Positions 1-5,473 of a stretch of 8,748 nucleotides of DNA are shown one piece after another. Origin of the DNA: CAJQQY01 sp964352225 (GTDB taxonomy: Bacteria > Bacteroidota > Bacteroidia > Chitinophagales > Saprospiraceae); contig CAYGRM010000293.1 of NCBI GenBank assembly GCA_964352225.1, forward strand, positions 1 to 8,748. Reading direction: 5' to 3'. The notes beneath the pieces are model-generated. The model was not told where the DNA came from. It saw only the letters and a program-made list of their open reading frames with translations, and made no database searches. The translations under genes and the position numbers were made by a program. Each line of letters begins with the position of its first letter. Positions within the stretch are counted from its first letter, which is position 1.

Positions 1-85
1 CTTAATAACCAAATGAATTCATCTAGAACCAACGAAAATACAAATGCTAACAATACAATTACAAAATAAGATGGAGAAAGGAAAA

Positions 86-820
86 ATGAAATCTAGGCCA
101 TTGATTGATATCAAAAATTTGCATAAAGCTTTTGGTGATAATCATGTTTTGAATGGTTTTAATTTACAATTATTTGAAAATGAAAATGTCGTCATTGTTG
201 GCAAATCTGGTTCTGGCAAATCTGTTTTATTGAAATGTTTAGTGCGACTGATGGACTATGATTCGGGGAGTGTTCAAGTTTTAGGACAAGATATATCGAA
301 ACTGGCGCAACGAGATTTAGATAAATTACGAACAGATGTTGGTTTTCTTTTTCAGGGAAGTGCGCTGTATGATTCTATGACCGTTCGAGAAAATTTAGAA
401 TTTCCACTTCGCCGCCATGCTAAACGAATGGAAGGTTTAGATGAAAATGAATTGATTCATAGTTCCCTTCGAAGTGTTGGTTTGGAAGATGCCATTGATT
501 TGATGCCGGTAGAATTATCAGGAGGTATGAAGCGAAGAGTTGCGTTAGCTCGTACCTTAATTCTACGACCAAAAGTTATTCTCTATGATGAACCAACTAC
601 TGGACTTGACCCGATCACAGCAAAGGAGATTATCAACTTGATCTTGAAAATTCAGGATGAATATGATACCGCTTCTCTCATTATTACTCACGATATGGAT
701 TGTGCAAGAGTCATTTCTAACCGAATGGTAATTTTAGTAGATGGAATAGATTACGCTAATGGAACTTACGAAGAACTTTCAAGATCAGAGGATCCAAAAG
801 TGAAAGCATTTTTTAAATAA
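86..820 (+). CDS. mlaF: Mla-type phospholipid transporter ATP-binding protein (MlaF-like)
   Basis: This is the cytoplasmic ATPase of an ABC lipid transporter of the Mla/MCE class, which moves phospholipid between inner and outer membranes together with a permease (MlaE) and an MCE protein (MlaD). All ABC motifs are visible, numbered from the longest possible start at 44: Walker A GKSGSGKS (53-60), Q-loop Q104, signature LSGGMKRR (158-165), Walker B with ILYDEPTTGLDP (179-190) and H-loop H216. LSGGM(A/K)RR followed by YDEPTTGLDP is typical of the MlaF/Mkl branch. In-frame ATGs exist at 44, 71 and 86. I prefer 86 because a purine-rich GGAGAAAGGA lies just upstream and the homologous core (IDIKNLHKAFG) begins ten residues later. 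The MCE gene follows after 8 bp, so the two are cotranscribed. The permease gene should lie to the left. Family is certain; lipid as substrate is inferred from the neighbour. Confidence 0.93.
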   Translation: MKSRPLIDIKNLHKAFGDNHVLNGFNLQLFENENVVIVGKSGSGKSVLLKCLVRLMDYDSGSVQVLGQDISKLAQRDLDKLRTDVGFLFQGSALYDSMTVRENLEFPLRRHAKRMEGLDENELIHSSLRSVGLEDAIDLMPVELSGGMKRRVALARTLILRPKVILYDEPTTGLDPITAKEIINLILKIQDEYDTASLIITHDMDCARVISNRMVILVDGIDYANGTYEELSRSEDPKVKAFFK

Positions 821-828
821 AAAAATAG

Positions 829-1869
829 ATGGCAAAGCAAACAGCAAATATGATTAAGCTTGGAGTATTCGTCACAGTTAGTGTAGTGCTCTTTGTGGTT
901 GGAATTTATTCTTTAGGAGAAAGTAAAAGTTTATTTGGAAAAACTATTACCATTTATTCCGATTTTCGAAATGTCAATGGATTGCAACCAGGAAATAATG
1001 TTCGATTTTCGGGCATTAATGTGGGGAGCATTGAAGAAATATCTATCATTAATGATTCGACACTTCGAGTCAATATGATTATTCAAGATGATGTAAAAGG
1101 TTTTATCAAAAAAAATGCGATAGCAAGTATTGGAACTGATGGTTTAGTAGGGAGTGCCTTAGTTAATATCAATCCAAGGAAAAGCCAAATGCCTCCAGTT
1201 GAAGATCAAGATATCATTCAATCTTATAGCAGAGTAGAAACAGATGAGGTCTTGCAAACCCTTGGAACGACTAGTGATAATATTGCTCTACTTTCTCGAA
1301 ACCTTTTGGAACTGACTGAAAAAATTAATCATGGTGAAGGGATGGTGAGTACCTTGCTCAATGATGCTTCATTAGCTCAGGATGTTCGAAAATCAGTTAG
1401 GAATATAAATCAAGTAGGAAATAATTTAGTAACGATGAGCGATGAACTTAACAATACCCTTACAAGAATTCAAGGCGGCGAAGGACTTCTTGGTTATTTA
1501 TTAACGGACTCCACTTTAATGATAGAATTGGAAACAATTATCCAACGTGCAGATACTGTTATAGAAAATCAGATTGAACCCGTTTTTGTTGATTTGAAAA
1601 AGGCATCAGAAGAGATAAATACCTTTGTGAATGAACTTCAAAAGATAACTACTGATCTTAATGATGGAAAAGGGACGATAGGAACGCTGCTCAAAGATGA
1701 TCAAACAGATCTTCAATTAAAAGAAACTTTGAAAAATGTAAATGAAACTTCCATCAAACTCAATGAAAATATGGAAGCTCTTAGAAGCAATTGGTTTTTC
1801 CGAAAATACTTTAAAAAGAAAGCAAAAGAGGAAAAGAAAACCAAAGCATTATCTGTGCAAAAGAATTGA
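829..1869 (+). CDS. mlaD: MCE-domain lipid transporter substrate-binding protein (MlaD-like)
   Basis: This is a periplasmic, inner-membrane-anchored MCE protein that would form the lipid-binding ring or channel partner of the ATPase encoded 8 bp upstream. Residues 9-29 form a single N-terminal membrane anchor. The MCE domain spans about 38-115, with the typical V-x-G-L-Q-P-G-N-N-V-R-F-x-G-I-x-V-G pattern at 49-66 and a GTDGLVGSALVNI strand region at 102-114. The long C-terminal part (about 140-320) is helical and carries three spaced copies of a G-x-G-x(3)-x-L-L-x-D motif (near 168-179, 216-227 and 279-290). It ends in a basic tail with NWFFRKYFKKK (321-331). At 346 residues it is longer than E. 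coli MlaD (about 180), as is usual for Bacteroidota MCE proteins with helical extensions. The start is an ATG eight bases after the mlaF stop with only an A-rich leader. It ends eight bases before a convergent gene. Confidence 0.92.
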   Translation: MAKQTANMIKLGVFVTVSVVLFVVGIYSLGESKSLFGKTITIYSDFRNVNGLQPGNNVRFSGINVGSIEEISIINDSTLRVNMIIQDDVKGFIKKNAIASIGTDGLVGSALVNINPRKSQMPPVEDQDIIQSYSRVETDEVLQTLGTTSDNIALLSRNLLELTEKINHGEGMVSTLLNDASLAQDVRKSVRNINQVGNNLVTMSDELNNTLTRIQGGEGLLGYLLTDSTLMIELETIIQRADTVIENQIEPVFVDLKKASEEINTFVNELQKITTDLNDGKGTIGTLLKDDQTDLQLKETLKNVNETSIKLNENMEALRSNWFFRKYFKKKAKEEKKTKALSVQKN

Positions 1870-1877
1870 GAAGTGAT

Positions 1878-2267
1878 TCACCTTTCAAATCGTTTAAACA
1901 TCCATCCTACCAAAATCTTCGCTGGAAAAGAGATACCAGCGGGTAAATTCATACTGAAAAAAGTGATGATGACTCGCTTGGCCGCTTTTTTATCTTTTAG
2001 GTAATGTACCAAAGAAAAATAAATAGCCATAGTCATAGCTGAAAAAATAAAGAGGCGAAGGTATGGATGTTCTTTCGTTTTATCCAAATTGATATAAGGC
2101 AACTCAGGAATCATTTTTTCAAACTCTTTTTTAGCTCTTTGAAAAACCCTATCGGAAAAATCACGAGAGTATTGTTGTTCTAATTGATGAGCAATCAAGA
2201 CGTTTAACTTTGAAAAATCTTGAAGGAGTTTTTTTCTTTTTGAGAGTGATGAAGAGGTAGTTTCCAT
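1878..2267 (-). CDS. small protein of unknown function with two hydrophobic segments
   Basis: I do not recognise this protein with confidence. From the ATG at 2267 it has 129 residues. The N-terminal half is charged and helical (KKLLQDFSKLNVLIAHQLEQ). A short conserved-looking stretch, IPELPYIN, follows. Two hydrophobic segments come next: about residues 77-93 (LRLFIFSAMTMAIYFSL) and about 102-126 (VIITFFSMNLPAGISFPAKILVGWMF). It ends in basic residues. The ELPYI motif followed by a helix ending in Y-x-x-L faintly recalls the L-2-amino-thiazoline-4-carboxylic acid hydrolase-like family, but this is only a hint. A longer start at 2291 would overlap the UbiB-like gene by 14 bp and add MRIFKLNT. 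I prefer 2267 because it follows an A/T-rich leader without overlap. It is the last gene of the coiled-coil/UbiB operon and converges on mlaD with 8 bp between the stops. Confidence 0.7.
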   Translation of the reverse strand: METTSSSLSKRKKLLQDFSKLNVLIAHQLEQQYSRDFSDRVFQRAKKEFEKMIPELPYINLDKTKEHPYLRLFIFSAMTMAIYFSLVHYLKDKKAAKRVIITFFSMNLPAGISFPAKILVGWMFKRFER

Positions 2268-2277
2268 GGTATTTAAT

Positions 2278-4017
2278 TTAAAAATTCTCATGATTCCAGA
2301 TAGATAAAACTAGTCGAATGGTTACGATACCTGCGATGACTAATCCTATAAAACCCAGAAGGGGAATTGTTTCAAAAATAAAAGGAGGTGTTTTTGCCAA
2401 AATTATTAGAGAAGATCCCATCAGTAATGCTGCTAAAACAATTGCTACAGAAAGTCGATTGGAGGTGATTTCCATTTTTTTATACAGCTTATCCAAGCCT
2501 TTATGTTCAAATTCTATACGCAACTTTCCTTCTTTGATTTTATGAATAATGTCTTGAGCATCTTCTGGAAAATCCGCAATCAATCGAGTTAATTGTACCG
2601 CTGAATGTAAGGCAGATTGACTTATTTGTTTAGGATTAAATTCTTTTTTCCAAATCTTACCTAAGTATGGTTTAAGGTTTTCGACTGCTTTGAAATCTGG
2701 GTCAAGGTTACGACCAACACCTTCTACAATAACCAACACCTTGAATAGTAGTAATAAATTTGGAGGGAACTTTATTTTGTATTTAAAGAAAATTAAATTC
2801 AGCATGTCAGTTACTTCCTCCAAATGAATTTCCCCCATCGTTAAATGAGAATACTCCGAAAACCGATCATTAATTTCCTCCTCCATAGTTGAGAAAGAGG
2901 AAGCTGTTTTAATGTCCGACATCTTCATAAAAATCGACTTTAATTTTTTTGCATTTTTTCCAGTAAAAGCAAAAAGAATATCTTCTAATAATTGTTTGTC
3001 ATCTCGAGTGATTGTTCCCATCATTCCAAAATCAAGAAAACAGAGTTTTCCATTTTCCATGACAAAAATATTACCTGGATGTGGATCAGCATGATAAAAA
3101 CCATGCTCGAAAATTTGTTCGAAATACAAATCTATCCCTTGTTGGGCGAGTAACTTTCGATTGATTTTCATTTCATCGAGACGATCGAAATTATTAATTT
3201 TTACTCCTTCAATGTACTCCATGCAGAGTACTCTTTTGTTGCTCAATTCTTTGTAGAGACTGGGTACATAAATATCTGTTCGGTTTTTAAATTGTCTAGC
3301 AAAGCGAGTTAAGTTTACTGCTTCCAAGTTGAATTTTAGTTCCTTAGTAATTGATTTTTCAAAAACCTTGACTAATTCTAAAGGTTGAAATACGGCATAT
3401 TTAGGAAAGTAATTGTTTACAATTTCAGCCAGCGTTTTTAAGATACTGATGTCTGCTTTGATATTTTGAGCAATATTTGGACGTTGAATTTTTAAAACTA
3501 CTTCCTTACCTCCAGTCAAAACTGCTCGGTGAACTTGAGCCATAGAAGCAGAGGCAATAGGAGAAGGGTCAAATGACTCCACCATTTCATCCCAAAGGTT
3601 TCCAAATTCATTTTCCAAAATTTCTTTAATAACTTTTTCAGGAACTTTGGGTGCAGCATCTTGTAGTTTGGTTAATTCTACAATTAATTTATCGGGCAGT
3701 AGGTCAGGACGATTACTTGCGATTTGAGCAAATTTGATGAAAGTAGTTCCAAGTTCTTCACAGACCATTCTAATTCTTTCAAAACGTGTATATGCTGTTA
3801 TAGATTTTCCTTGACGTCGAGGAATTAATTTTTCGGAGGGAGGAATTAAGCGATTTAATGGAGGATGTGTGATAATATCTTCAAATCCATACTTAGCGAG
3901 AACGGAGACAACCTGCCGAGTTCTTTTTAATTGAGAAATAGATTTTTGTTTCGTTGGAGCCACAGGAAATAATTTTAAATGAGGTAATTTTGAATGAAGT
4001 TGTAACTGACCTTTCAT
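2278..4017 (-). CDS. AarF/ABC1/UbiB family atypical protein kinase
   Basis: This is an atypical kinase/ATPase of the ABC1/UbiB/COQ8 family, whose members support ubiquinone or isoprenoid-lipid metabolism at the inner membrane. Numbering is from the TTG at 4035, six codons upstream of the preferred ATG at 4017. Visible motifs are: the family N-terminal motif as KFAQ (101-104, canonical KxGQ) followed by NRPDLLP; the Ala-rich loop region ASASMAQVH (161-169); nucleotide-binding Lys K182 in VVLK; conserved Glu E238; catalytic HADPHPGN (315-322, D317 and N322); and the metal-binding DFG (335-337). Two C-terminal membrane helices lie at about 528-547 and 552-578, as in bacterial UbiB. The length of about 580 residues is a little more than E. 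coli UbiB (546). It follows the coiled-coil gene closely (28 bp to the ATG) and precedes the small membrane protein, so it shares their FNR-type promoter. Family is certain; substrate is unknown. The Gly-to-Ala change in KxGQ is unusual. Confidence 0.93.
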   Translation of the reverse strand: MKGQLQLHSKLPHLKLFPVAPTKQKSISQLKRTRQVVSVLAKYGFEDIITHPPLNRLIPPSEKLIPRRQGKSITAYTRFERIRMVCEELGTTFIKFAQIASNRPDLLPDKLIVELTKLQDAAPKVPEKVIKEILENEFGNLWDEMVESFDPSPIASASMAQVHRAVLTGGKEVVLKIQRPNIAQNIKADISILKTLAEIVNNYFPKYAVFQPLELVKVFEKSITKELKFNLEAVNLTRFARQFKNRTDIYVPSLYKELSNKRVLCMEYIEGVKINNFDRLDEMKINRKLLAQQGIDLYFEQIFEHGFYHADPHPGNIFVMENGKLCFLDFGMMGTITRDDKQLLEDILFAFTGKNAKKLKSIFMKMSDIKTASSFSTMEEEINDRFSEYSHLTMGEIHLEEVTDMLNLIFFKYKIKFPPNLLLLFKVLVIVEGVGRNLDPDFKAVENLKPYLGKIWKKEFNPKQISQSALHSAVQLTRLIADFPEDAQDIIHKIKEGKLRIEFEHKGLDKLYKKMEITSNRLSVAIVLAALLMGSSLIILAKTPPFIFETIPLLGFIGLVIAGIVTIRLVLSIWNHENF

Positions 4018-4045
4018 TGAAACAACTTCATTCAAAATTTAAAAC

Positions 4046-4657
4046 TTAAGCAAGTAAATCAGAGAAAGCTTTTTTCAAATGTTGATAAGATTCAGAAACT
4101 TCTTCAGAGAAATGTTCCCACTTTTTATCTTCAGCTTGTCGATCTTTGACCATGCTTCTAATTTCGTTAATCCGTCCGATCAATTCTGATTTTCGAGTAT
4201 TCAATTTTTCTCGATTCTCATAATCACTCATGGCAACTTGGAGTCGGTAAGCGTCCAACTTAGTTTTGAAAGTATTCAAATTTTTCTGTAAGGATTTTCG
4301 AACATCATGTGACTCAGTTTTGATAGAAAACTCAAGGTCATAGATATTTTGTAACACTACTTTTTTGTAATTATCAAACTTTCTTTTCGTCTCAGGAATA
4401 GCTTGGTCTAATTGCTCTTGTAGAGCTGCAAATTTATCCATCAAATCTTGTTCATGTTCAACAGAGCGCTTTGCGGTTTTTCGCAATAATGCTCGTTCCT
4501 TACTAATATAATCGTATAGATTTTTACGTTCTTCATCAATAAGTTCTTTAGCCTCAGCTTTGCCTAAAGCTGCTTGTACTCTAAGTTCATCCATTAATGT
4601 TCTAAAGCTTTCTAATGTTTGTTTTCCTTTTTCTTTTAATTCTGATGTGTTTTTCAT
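4046..4657 (-). CDS. coiled-coil protein of unknown function, internally duplicated
   Basis: This is a 203-residue, highly charged, almost wholly helical protein with no signal peptide or membrane segment, so it is probably cytoplasmic or peripherally membrane-associated. I know no function for it. The two halves are related: residues 14-47 (containing FRTLMDELRVQAALG) align without gaps to residues 126-159 (containing FKTKLDAYRLQVAMS), with 10 of 34 identical including F, D, R, Q, A and E at matching positions. This suggests an old duplication giving two helical hairpins. The ATG at 4657 is the only plausible start. The predicted leader is about 70 nt and contains a small hairpin. It is the first gene of an operon with the UbiB-like kinase and a small membrane protein, preceded by two FNR-type boxes and a perfect -7 element. 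It could be a scaffold or stress-associated coiled coil acting with the kinase; that role is inference from gene order only. Confidence 0.82.
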   Translation of the reverse strand: MKNTSELKEKGKQTLESFRTLMDELRVQAALGKAEAKELIDEERKNLYDYISKERALLRKTAKRSVEHEQDLMDKFAALQEQLDQAIPETKRKFDNYKKVVLQNIYDLEFSIKTESHDVRKSLQKNLNTFKTKLDAYRLQVAMSDYENREKLNTRKSELIGRINEIRSMVKDRQAEDKKWEHFSEEVSESYQHLKKAFSDLLA

Positions 4658-4702
4658 TTCAGATGTTTTTTGAAATAATAAAATAAAGTTTTAATGGTAT
4701 CA

Positions 4703-4721
4703 ATAAGCACTTAAGGCTTAT
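4703..4721 (-). other. possible 5'-leader hairpin of the coiled-coil/UbiB operon
   Basis: ATAAGC and GCTTAT form a perfect 6-bp inverted repeat separated by 7 bases, themselves containing a CTTAAG palindrome. It lies a few bases downstream of the predicted transcription start (about 4728) on the minus strand. It could stabilise the 5' end of the mRNA or be an extra operator. There is no T-tract after it, so it is not a terminator. Confidence 0.35.
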
Positions 4722-4731
4722 CTCTCATCTT

Positions 4732-4739
4732 CAAAATTA
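4732..4739 (-). promoter_or_regulatory. -7 promoter element of the coiled-coil/UbiB operon
   Basis: Read on the minus strand this is TAATTTTG, a perfect match to the Bacteroidota -7 consensus TAnnTTTG. Its centre (4735.5) is exactly 33 bp downstream of the centre of the proximal FNR-type box. It predicts a transcript start near 4728 and a leader of about 70 nt before the ATG at 4657. Confidence 0.65.
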
Positions 4740-4761
4740 TTTTAACTTTTATATTTATATC

Positions 4762-4797
4762 ATGATTTCTATCAATTATCAGATTGATTTTTATCAT
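4762..4797 (-). promoter_or_regulatory. tandem FNR/CRP-family boxes for the coiled-coil/UbiB operon
   Basis: Two boxes with exact TGAT-N4-ATCA cores lie here: ATGATTTCTATCAA (4762-4775, centre 4768.5) and TTGATTTTTATCAT (4784-4797, centre 4790.5). The half-sites match the FNR/DNR/ANR consensus TTGAT-N4-ATCAA. The centres are exactly 22 bp apart, about two helical turns, so two dimers would bind the same face. Relative to the predicted start on the minus strand they sit near -41 and -63, as expected for a class II activator site plus an upstream partner. Which family member binds (oxygen or NO sensor) cannot be told from the site. Confidence 0.72.
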
Positions 4798-4807
4798 GAG
4801 CAAAAAA

Positions 4808-4894
4808 TTAAACCATGTCTATTTTTGAAATAAAAAGATGTGATTGTTGAATTAGAAAAGTTTCTTTCTCCGCTTCATCCAACTTAGGAAGCAT
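4808..4894 (-). CDS. possible micro-ORF (28 codons)
   Basis: A short ATG-started frame encodes 28 residues beginning MLPKLDEAEKET and ending SKIDMV. It lies between the 89-residue membrane-protein gene (72 bp upstream on the same strand) and the FNR boxes of the next operon. The frame is open for seven codons before the ATG, with a stop at 4916-4918. The composition (Lys/Glu-rich first half, GAT-GAA-GCG-GAG-AAA-GAA codon run) is protein-like, and it could be the remnant of a decayed gene or a real microprotein in the 3' part of the upstream transcript. No ribosome binding site is seen. In AT-rich DNA a frame this short can also arise by chance. Confidence 0.22.
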   Translation of the reverse strand: MLPKLDEAEKETFLIQQSHLFISKIDMV

Positions 4895-4966
4895 AGCTTG
4901 ATAGCTTGCGTCGGTTTAAGTATCATGATGATTATAGATGTAGCGCTAGGATAGTACTGAAGTTGT

Positions 4967-5236
4967 TTAAAAAAACCCAGAAAGTAAAAGAACCAATAAT
5001 GCTAATATTAATCCCCATCGAATTAATCGCCAGGCTTTGGGATGATGCCGAAAAGTGAAAGCAAAACTTTCTACTCCCAAAACTACCGTAATTGCAAATA
5101 ATATCGTCAATGCCCAATCGGTTTCCCATGCGTCAAAGATTAATGCACCGATAATAATCCCCACAGCCATCAATACTTGAATACGAATAGACCATGATAA
5201 TTCTTTATTAAACTCTTGGAAGCTTTTATTTTTCAT
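4967..5236 (-). CDS. small three-helix membrane protein of unknown function
   Basis: This 89-residue integral membrane protein belongs to no family I recognise. After a polar N-terminus (MKNKSFQEFNKELSW) it has three hydrophobic segments at about 17-34, 41-61 and 70-88. The inner loop between the second and third is short and basic and contains TFRHHPKAWR (61-70). It ends directly in the third helix (LLLSGFF). The ATG at 5236 is the first start of the frame. It is transcribed alone, divergently from the DUF6629-like gene. Its own promoter has tandem FNR-type boxes about 100 bp upstream of the start codon with the same geometry as the coiled-coil operon. Its position inside an FNR-type regulon suggests a role in membrane function at low oxygen or under NO, but no catalytic or metal-binding pattern beyond the His pair (H64, H65) is visible. 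Confidence 0.75.
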   Translation of the reverse strand: MKNKSFQEFNKELSWSIRIQVLMAVGIIIGALIFDAWETDWALTILFAITVVLGVESFAFTFRHHPKAWRLIRWGLILALLVLLLSGFF

Positions 5237-5303
5237 GTTGATTAATATTTAAGGATTCAGAAATTAAAGTTACTCACCGATTCTTCATAGCTATTCCTTT
5301 TTT

Positions 5304-5311
5304 TAAAAATA
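5304..5311 (-). promoter_or_regulatory. -7-like promoter element of the 89-residue membrane protein gene
   Basis: On the minus strand this reads TATTTTTA, matching TAnnTTTG at five of six defined positions (final G is A). Its centre (5307.5) is exactly 33 bp from the centre of the proximal FNR-type box, the same distance as at the other promoters here. The predicted transcript start is near 5300, giving a leader of about 64 nt. Confidence 0.5.
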
Positions 5312-5333
5312 TAATAATCTAATTTTTTATCTA

Positions 5334-5369
5334 CTGATTTTTATCAGCAACCAATTTGATTTTTGTCAG
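5334..5369 (-). promoter_or_regulatory. tandem FNR/CRP-family boxes for the 89-residue membrane protein gene
   Basis: CTGATTTTTATCAG (5334-5347, perfect core, centre 5340.5) and TTGATTTTTGTCAG (5356-5369, one core mismatch, centre 5362.5) lie exactly 22 bp apart. Read towards the minus-strand gene they fall near -41 and -63. This repeats the arrangement upstream of the coiled-coil operon. Because the intergenic region is divergent, the second box could also affect the plus-strand DUF6629-like promoter (near -80). Confidence 0.65.
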
Positions 5370-5371
5370 AC

Positions 5372-5385
5372 ATGATAAATGTTAT
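5372..5385 (+). promoter_or_regulatory. degenerate FNR-type box upstream of the DUF6629-like gene
   Basis: ATGATAAATGTTAT has one intact half-site (TGAT) and a weak second half (GTTA in place of ATCA). Its centre (5378.5) is 23 bp upstream of the strong box serving the plus-strand gene, close to the 22-bp spacing of the other two pairs. Alone it would not be convincing. Confidence 0.3.
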
Positions 5386-5394
5386 GAGTCCTAG

Positions 5395-5408
5395 TTGATA
5401 AAAATCAC
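5395..5408 (+). promoter_or_regulatory. FNR/CRP-family box of the DUF6629-like gene
   Basis: TTGATAAAAATCAC has a perfect TGAT-N4-ATCA core centred at 5401.5. A perfect -7 element is centred exactly 33 bp downstream, placing the box near -41 and the start codon about 72 bp away. This is the expected arrangement for class II activation of the plus-strand gene. Confidence 0.7.
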
Positions 5409-5430
5409 TATTACTCCATAGGGTGAAACT

Positions 5431-5438
5431 TATTTTTG
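5431..5438 (+). promoter_or_regulatory. -7 promoter element of the DUF6629-like gene
   Basis: TATTTTTG is a perfect TAnnTTTG element. It predicts a start near 5442 and a leader of about 32 nt before the ATG at 5474. There is no separate TTTG -33 element; the activator box occupies that position. Confidence 0.62.
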
Positions 5439-5473
5439 GCAAGTGCAATTTTCTTAATTAAATAAAAATCATT

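Noticed and set aside
1..69. Possible end of the mlaE permease gene at the left edge
   Set aside because: Stops occur at 3-5, 14-16 and 67-69 in the three forward frames, and the few codons visible (an Asn/Thr-rich run in the longest frame) are too short and unlike a membrane permease to decide which frame, if any, is its tail.
101..114. A perfect FNR consensus, TTGATTGATATCAA, inside mlaF
   Set aside because: It lies in the coding region for the conserved LIDIK strand just after the start codon, and no TAnnTTTG-like element lies 33 bp away in either direction. It is probably a chance match, and it shows that single boxes without a -7 element should not be trusted.
1870..1881. Short inverted repeat GTGA-T-TCAC between the convergent mlaD and small-protein genes as a terminator
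   Set aside because: The 4-bp arms with one base between them cannot form a useful hairpin and there is no T-run on either side.
4888..4908. Direct repeat TAGCTTG-A-TAGCTTG as a repeat element
   Set aside because: It occurs only twice, is eight bases apart and is explained by the low complexity of the local sequence; no further copies were seen.
4932..5129. A 65-codon frame on the minus strand overlapping the 89-residue membrane protein gene
   Set aside because: It overlaps the membrane-protein gene in another frame, has no promoter of its own and its translation resembles no protein family.
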